Of a stretch of DNA of 64,000 nucleotides, positions 60,801 to 64,000 are shown in pieces. The notes beneath the pieces were generated by a model. The model did not search any database, was not told the DNA's origin, and saw only the letters and a list, made by a program, of their open reading frames with translations. The translations under genes were made by a program, and so were the position numbers. Within the stretch, counting starts at the first letter, position 1. Every line of letters begins with the position of its first letter. This stretch comes from Thermoplasmatota archaeon (GTDB lineage: Archaea; Thermoplasmatota; JAKEGO01), in NCBI GenBank assembly GCA_028279595.1, contig JANQNK010000007.1, forward strand, positions 1 through 64,000, written 5' to 3'.

Positions 60801-61823
60801 CGGGGTCGGTATGCCCAGTGCTCCGAGGATAAGGGTCATGAAAGGTTCCAGAGCATTATCGTAAAGGAAGGATGCATAGACGGTCGAGGGGCCCCACTCG
60901 ATCACGTAGGGACCGTCCACGGCTTCCAGCAGGGTGTCGTCCAGATCGGTTATATCGCCGTTCAGGAAGTTGCCGATCACCTCGAGGGTAGCGCCGGATA
61001 TGAAGAAGTTCATGAGCAGTGAAAGGGAATAGTGCTCGGGTATCTTCTCCTCGAACCTGTACTGGAGCAGGACGAGGTAGTTCTTGCCGTCGAAGCTCAC
61101 GGACTTGGCGACGCCGATGTCCAGGGGAACAGCGTCATTCACACCCGGTGTGGGGTTCAGGTTCTCCACCTGAAGGCCGAGACCGCCGTACATGCTCAGA
61201 TTGACAAGAGCATCGAGGTTCGGCGGTATCGTTATCTGACCAGGGAGGAGTTCGATGTTCACCTGACGAGCCTCGAACTTGAATCTTACCTGGATGTCGT
61301 TGCCGCCCTCGCCCGTTGCAGGGTCGTTGTCGACGTCCAGTTCCGTCCAGTCGAGCTCGGTCGGCTCGAAGATGTTAGCGTTGATGGCCGATCCCTCGAC
61401 CCACTCGTGCGGGTCGTCGTCGTATTTGTAATAGATGTAGTATTCGAGCGGGTTCTCGAGGAGGAAGTCCCAGATCGATGAGTAGCCGGCAAGGGGTTGA
61501 GTAAGTACAGTGTCGACCATGTTGTCCGATGGCGGCTGAATGAACTCGGTCTCGGTGATGTCGCCGCTGCCTTCGGTGCTGTTGACGAGATATCTCCTGT
61601 CGTACTCCGTCTCGTACACCTGGGCGAGGACGCCCTCGGTCTCCTGGACTATCTGCACGGAGGTTCGACGGTCCTCTATCTCGGCAAGTATGTCGGCGAC
61701 GTCGGCGTGTACCCCGAAATCGGATTCGTTGGGGAAGAACATGCTCTGGCCGACGGCCGGAGGGAGGACCACAGCCATTATCATGATGGCAACGGCGTAG
61801 TAAGAGAAGCGTCGCTGATTCAC
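57828..61823 (-). CDS. Very large secreted protein of unknown family
   Basis: 1331 residues, not recognised. Signal peptide NQRRFSYYAVAIMIMAVVLPP with cleavage near AVG-QS. The rest is beta-rich, with repeated patterns of short strands (e.g. LYVYLSPEK-type, FYFIYVDQEAVWEG, LMDLNFTGTLGALELVISDNG) and many aromatic and acidic residues. It lacks obvious PKD, CARDB or beta-helix units. A stretch around residue 385-400 (DPVDVNGNGPDDDLLPGLGN) resembles a calcium-binding segment. The C-terminus is hydrophobic (VSTLLLTLLGG) but short for a membrane helix. GTG 61823 is chosen because box A GTTATAAAC (61844-61852) is 21-29 bases upstream, giving a leaderless mRNA and a clean signal peptide. Coupled to the 57373 gene. 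Confidence 0.82.
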   Translation of the reverse strand: MNQRRFSYYAVAIMIMAVVLPPAVGQSMFFPNESDFGVHADVADILAEIEDRRTSVQIVQETEGVLAQVYETEYDRRYLVNSTEGSGDITETEFIQPPSDNMVDTVLTQPLAGYSSIWDFLLENPLEYYIYYKYDDDPHEWVEGSAINANIFEPTELDWTELDVDNDPATGEGGNDIQVRFKFEARQVNIELLPGQITIPPNLDALVNLSMYGGLGLQVENLNPTPGVNDAVPLDIGVAKSVSFDGKNYLVLLQYRFEEKIPEHYSLSLLMNFFISGATLEVIGNFLNGDITDLDDTLLEAVDGPYVIEWGPSTVYASFLYDNALEPFMTLILGALGIPTPEGGRYPVEDLPNLNMMAGIGNVTENEVGDPVWREISWIKADCDPVDVNGNGPDDDLLPGLGNLTLDTRSENAAFDEIRWYYPDNDETDVGRPSNVTVIYRDARYNESLWVNLDIEEMPFRISLHLRNTTQNDSEVLTSRLSLDGSSVVKRFNYTEHLYHTDPWDYPRDPRPGNEYRIMHIDMWDIPRRLVLKGTFDSGSGPDPVIGGGNLLTYLFNAVISYFYKGFWGVGETLRSMSDRMFNMPADSGWFELNMMGSYLGGVEFWYTSDSYVYLSPEKDGEKRNFVAFYRAEGELIETPISGRVEGIGDMNIYFSDFTSIDLHFDPQLEKTRAFYFIYVDQEAVWEGVPGFHSEDATLKIDSLPSNLFINVTDRTLLIDCFDSTLGDIAFSGTINGTYMLLEMDDFPNRLELYNHEGLMDLNFTGTLGALELVISDNGLFRLPGSYILMKRNDTTTMISARIESVERFTYNTRNGTRFAYELSNSYPLYVGVNDTIRETYIKAAVNPIPQSIDLKLNVELSGESISVPSVGNISSVFDLSNVLVGVAEMGDSVTNMLSNVTQGGLDILKDLGSNDKFDYASTYNLNIVAEIQVGDISQLGPVEWTHGVSARQAEIDGDTVMHALIYINGMPQTLDLLTYTEGRTMDFEFHVQDFSSKYNWILLDVEGLKGRDLFVYMKGLQEDTDVDLDMNITVDETPNGIPMLNGYVDFTTNKDIDAIYLTTTDSKSPQTSFTLYADSPPRTGNITFDVDHETHLEFNGAGGVEKLMLDVGKYLDDRWWHTHVVATDVPSVLSIDTWANPEYDMDDPNPLQGLPTVEITASSGGTSALISFDGRGLGQAGDLEIYARNIGRRTKLWMSGDTLHASGDIEYLMMRYSNMPLMEQYELRSLEVRAKDIEKLEVSIRMTFGTLPIVSVDATDCGDIRITLDHEIDILGKRKGNVVLVDFSTNGFLPAGAPTAGVNEIELEGGREHTVMPDPVSTLLLTLLGG

Positions 61824-61843
61824 GGCTTTATGAACGTATAATC

Positions 61844-61852
61844 GTTTATAAC
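61844..61852 (-). promoter_or_regulatory. Box A promoter of the 1331-residue protein gene
   Basis: GTTATAAAC on minus is centred 25 bases before GTG 61823. The box decides the start, because the open frame continues upstream to 61910 across it. Confidence 0.6.
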
Positions 61853-61975
61853 GATTGTTGTAAGCCCTTGCCTGATTCGACGCATGACGACGGGGTACTG
61901 GCCATTGCACCCGGAGCCCTTAACACCATGCGAACAGGAAAGATAAAATGGGTCTCGGACATACACTAACCGAGC

Positions 61976-62917
61976 ATGGGATCGCTGATCACTACCAGGG
62001 GACTCACGAAGAGGTACGGACAGGTACTGGCCCTTTCAGGTGTAGACCTGAAGGTACCGAAGGGCGCGACAGGTCTTCTAGGACCGAACGGGGCTGGAAA
62101 AAGCACACTCATACGTTCATTGATAGGCCTGGTCACCCCGGATTCCGGGAGAGGTAGGATCTTCGGCAAGGACATATCGTCGATGGGTCTGGACATACGA
62201 AGGAGGATCGGCTACATGCCCGAGCACGACTGCCTTGTCCAGGACATGTCGGCCGTCGAGATGGTAGCCTACGCAGGACTCCTCTCCGGGATGTCCCGCG
62301 GAGCTGCCGTCCAGAGGGCGCACGAGGTGCTCCACTTCGTCGGTATGGACGACGAGAGGTACAGGGACATAGAGACCTACTCGAGCGGGATGCGCCAGAA
62401 GGTCAATCTCGCCCAGGCGCTGGTCCACGATCCCGAACTTCTCTTCCTCGACGAGCCCACCAGCGGACTGGACCCGAAGGGCCGGGTCGAGATGCTCGAA
62501 CTCTTCAGGTTCCTTTCCCACGAACAGGGGAAGAGCCTTCTCCTCAGCACCCACATCCTGCCGGACGTCGAGTACGTCTGCGACAACCTCATCGTGCTCG
62601 CAGACGGCAAGGTCCTCCTCCAGGGGGACATCGAGGAGCAGCTCAGGGGTGAGACGGGCGTCGTCAACGTCAGGATCGAGGGCGACCGGGACGCTTTCAG
62701 AAGGGCCCTTGACGGACGGGGTTACACGGTCGAGGACGATGGCTACATCATAAGGGTGGTCAGGATGGGAGGGGAGACGGACCCGGAGGACATCTTCTCC
62801 GATGTGGTGCGCTCGGCCTCCGACACGGGCGTCCAGGTCAGATATGCGAGCAGGACGGCGAGGAACCTCGAGGACCTCTTCATGGAGCTGGTGGAGGAGA
62901 GGGGTGAGGTCGGATGA
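61976..62917 (+). CDS. ABC transporter ATP-binding protein (export type)
   Basis: 313 residues. Walker A GPNGAGKST near 37-45, Q-loop region YMPEHDCLVQDMSAVEMVAY, signature YSSGMRQKV near 136, Walker B LLFLDEPTSGLDP near 155-167, H-loop STHILPD. The C-terminal 90 residues form an extra domain, as in ABC-2-type exporters of the NatA/CcmA group. A TATA-like GATAAAAT lies 27-34 bases before ATG 61976. The stop overlaps the start of the next gene as ATGA, so the two are coupled and form one transporter. Confidence 0.95.
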   Translation: MGSLITTRGLTKRYGQVLALSGVDLKVPKGATGLLGPNGAGKSTLIRSLIGLVTPDSGRGRIFGKDISSMGLDIRRRIGYMPEHDCLVQDMSAVEMVAYAGLLSGMSRGAAVQRAHEVLHFVGMDDERYRDIETYSSGMRQKVNLAQALVHDPELLFLDEPTSGLDPKGRVEMLELFRFLSHEQGKSLLLSTHILPDVEYVCDNLIVLADGKVLLQGDIEEQLRGETGVVNVRIEGDRDAFRRALDGRGYTVEDDGYIIRVVRMGGETDPEDIFSDVVRSASDTGVQVRYASRTARNLEDLFMELVEERGEVG

Positions 62918-64000
62918 CCCGGGCCCTGGATCCGCGAGGTGGGAAGGAATCGAGGATATACACCGACCGCTACACCCCGTGGAAGGGGGAGCTCGGAGAG
63001 AGACACTGGATAGTCCTTAGGGCCATCAATGACGGTTTCAGACACAATCTCAGGAACAAGTGGGTAAAAGCGATAATCGCCCTGGCATGGGTTTTCACGG
63101 TGGTCTTTCCGCTCCTCACGGCCTCCTTCGGGATGAACCAGCTGATCCAGGACGCCGACAGCGCGGCGAGGTACGAGAACTACGAGGAGTACCTGTCGGA
63201 GCTCGACGAATACGGGATCGGTTACAGGATGGTCAAGAACATAGAACCGGACTCGATGGCGACCTTCGATGTCTGGGTCTCCAATACCGGTGAGAGGCCG
63301 GATATCATCCACGTCTACATCGCGGACATCAGGGCGGACCAGCCAGGTTGGGGGGTATGGCTCAACCTACCCGGGAGCATGAACGCAACCGGGGAGCTCA
63401 ACTTCAGCCTTCCCGCTGGCGAGATGGCGAACTTCAACCTCTCGGTCGCCGCACCGCCCGGGCTCATCACCGGGTACGCTGACGTCATCATCGGAGCCGA
63501 GTCGGAGGGGGCTTCGAGCCTCGTTTCCCTGTTCGGTGGGGAGACCGGGGTGTCGAAGGGACTCGCCACGAGGACGATCGTAGGCCAGACCGAGGCGTCA
63601 CCCTACCATTTCACGATCACAGCGCTGCAGCCGGTCGGTTCGGTCAGGGCCGGCGACTCCATTACCATAGACCATGTCATCGAGAACACGGGTACCGAGG
63701 CGGATATATACAATGTCTTCACCACCGGTCTGCCCGACGGATGGAGGTCATCGGTCGACGGAACGGGAGACGGGGCGATCGATCTCGAGCCGGGGGAATC
63801 GTTGAACTTCTCGGTGACCTTCAGGGTGCCGGACGACTCGATCTCCACCAACTACGTCTCGGTCCTCGGGTTGTCTACCATGGACCCCTCGCTCACGAGC
63901 GGTTCGGTGATGATCATCAAGGTAACGGATATCCCGGACGTTGACCTGACCGCAGAGATCATAGCGGGCCCGAACACAGGCCTTGCGTCCAGCCTGTTCA
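62914..64000 (+). CDS. Probable ABC transporter membrane subunit with large external domain (cut by window edge)
   Basis: 362 residues are visible and the frame is still open at the edge. A hydrophilic N-terminus (1-50) is followed by one membrane helix (KAIIALAWVFTVVFPLLTAS, about 52-71) and an external region of at least 290 residues. The external region contains NEW3- or CARDB-like beta domains: MATFDVWVSNTGERPDIIHVY and ITIDHVIENTGTEADIYNVF, each with the asparagine-threonine-glycine turn. Permeases with a first helix, a long external loop and remaining helices at the end are known for ABC-2 exporters, so further membrane helices are expected beyond the window. Coupling to the ATPase by ATGA supports the role. 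Substrate unknown. Confidence 0.8.
   Translation, partial: MTRALDPRGGKESRIYTDRYTPWKGELGERHWIVLRAINDGFRHNLRNKWVKAIIALAWVFTVVFPLLTASFGMNQLIQDADSAARYENYEEYLSELDEYGIGYRMVKNIEPDSMATFDVWVSNTGERPDIIHVYIADIRADQPGWGVWLNLPGSMNATGELNFSLPAGEMANFNLSVAAPPGLITGYADVIIGAESEGASSLVSLFGGETGVSKGLATRTIVGQTEASPYHFTITALQPVGSVRAGDSITIDHVIENTGTEADIYNVFTTGLPDGWRSSVDGTGDGAIDLEPGESLNFSVTFRVPDDSISTNYVSVLGLSTMDPSLTSGSVMIIKVTDIPDVDLTAEIIAGPNTGLASSLF

Overview
This is archaeal DNA. Direct evidence: a complete S10/spc-type ribosomal protein operon carrying the archaeal set (eL19, eL32, eS4, a SUI1 factor and the RNase P protein Rnp1 between uL29 and uS17), aRF1 with NIKS and GGQ motifs, a proteasome-activating ATPase with an HbYX tail, membrane-anchored LonB, ABCE1, an Nre repair protein, ADP-forming acyl-CoA synthetase, and TATA boxes about 26 bases upstream of many start codons. 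The GC-rich base composition, the form III RuBisCO/AMP pathway and the many large NosD/PKD/CARDB surface proteins with a cytoplasmic zinc ribbon suggest an uncultured Thermoplasmatota-like euryarchaeon. That placement is inference.

Layout. 1-2.6 kb (minus): AMP phosphorylase (cut by the window edge), form III RuBisCO and ribose-1,5-bisphosphate isomerase, the complete nucleotide-salvage route from AMP to 3-phosphoglycerate. 2.7-8.6 kb: single genes (unknown protein, EamA transporter, phosphohexomutase, SnoaL-like protein, Nre, membrane protein). 8.5-12.5 kb: a homologue of the human anaemia nuclease CDIN1 divergent from ABCE1, then PAN. 12.6-27.0 kb (minus): uL3 through SecY, 25 genes, including uS14, which is only 52 residues. 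uS5, uL5 and uS3 carry long Glu/Ala/Pro-rich extensions. 27.4-29 kb: small membrane protein and cysteine desulfurase. 29-40.2 kb (minus): two surface beta-helix proteins, one of 2667 residues, in visibly AT-richer DNA. 40.3-43 kb (minus): CitG-like protein, unknown protein, aRF1. 43.2-46.5 kb: PKD/CARDB surface protein. 46.7-48.6 kb (minus): DUF211, UppP and an SGNH hydrolase with its catalytic blocks in permuted order. 49-54.4 kb: coiled-coil/zinc-ribbon protein, membrane protein, LonB, thioredoxin, PKD/zinc-ribbon protein. 54.5-57.3 kb: orphan HypB and acetate-CoA ligase. 57.4-64 kb: a coupled pair of surface proteins and an ABC exporter running off the window.

The most unusual signal is not a gene. 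Six intergenic hairpin elements (A-F) share a junction, 5' CGCGTTGA / 3' TCGAGCG, while their inner and outer stems change sequence and remain paired. All six lie in the same orientation whatever the direction of the flanking genes. One copy ends a tandem array with an exact 33-base period. Other points of interest are the permuted SGNH enzyme, two genes (Rnp1, PAN) whose best start appears to be CTG, and the CDIN1 homologue facing ABCE1.

All calls are from reading the sequence. No database search, folding program or alignment was run.
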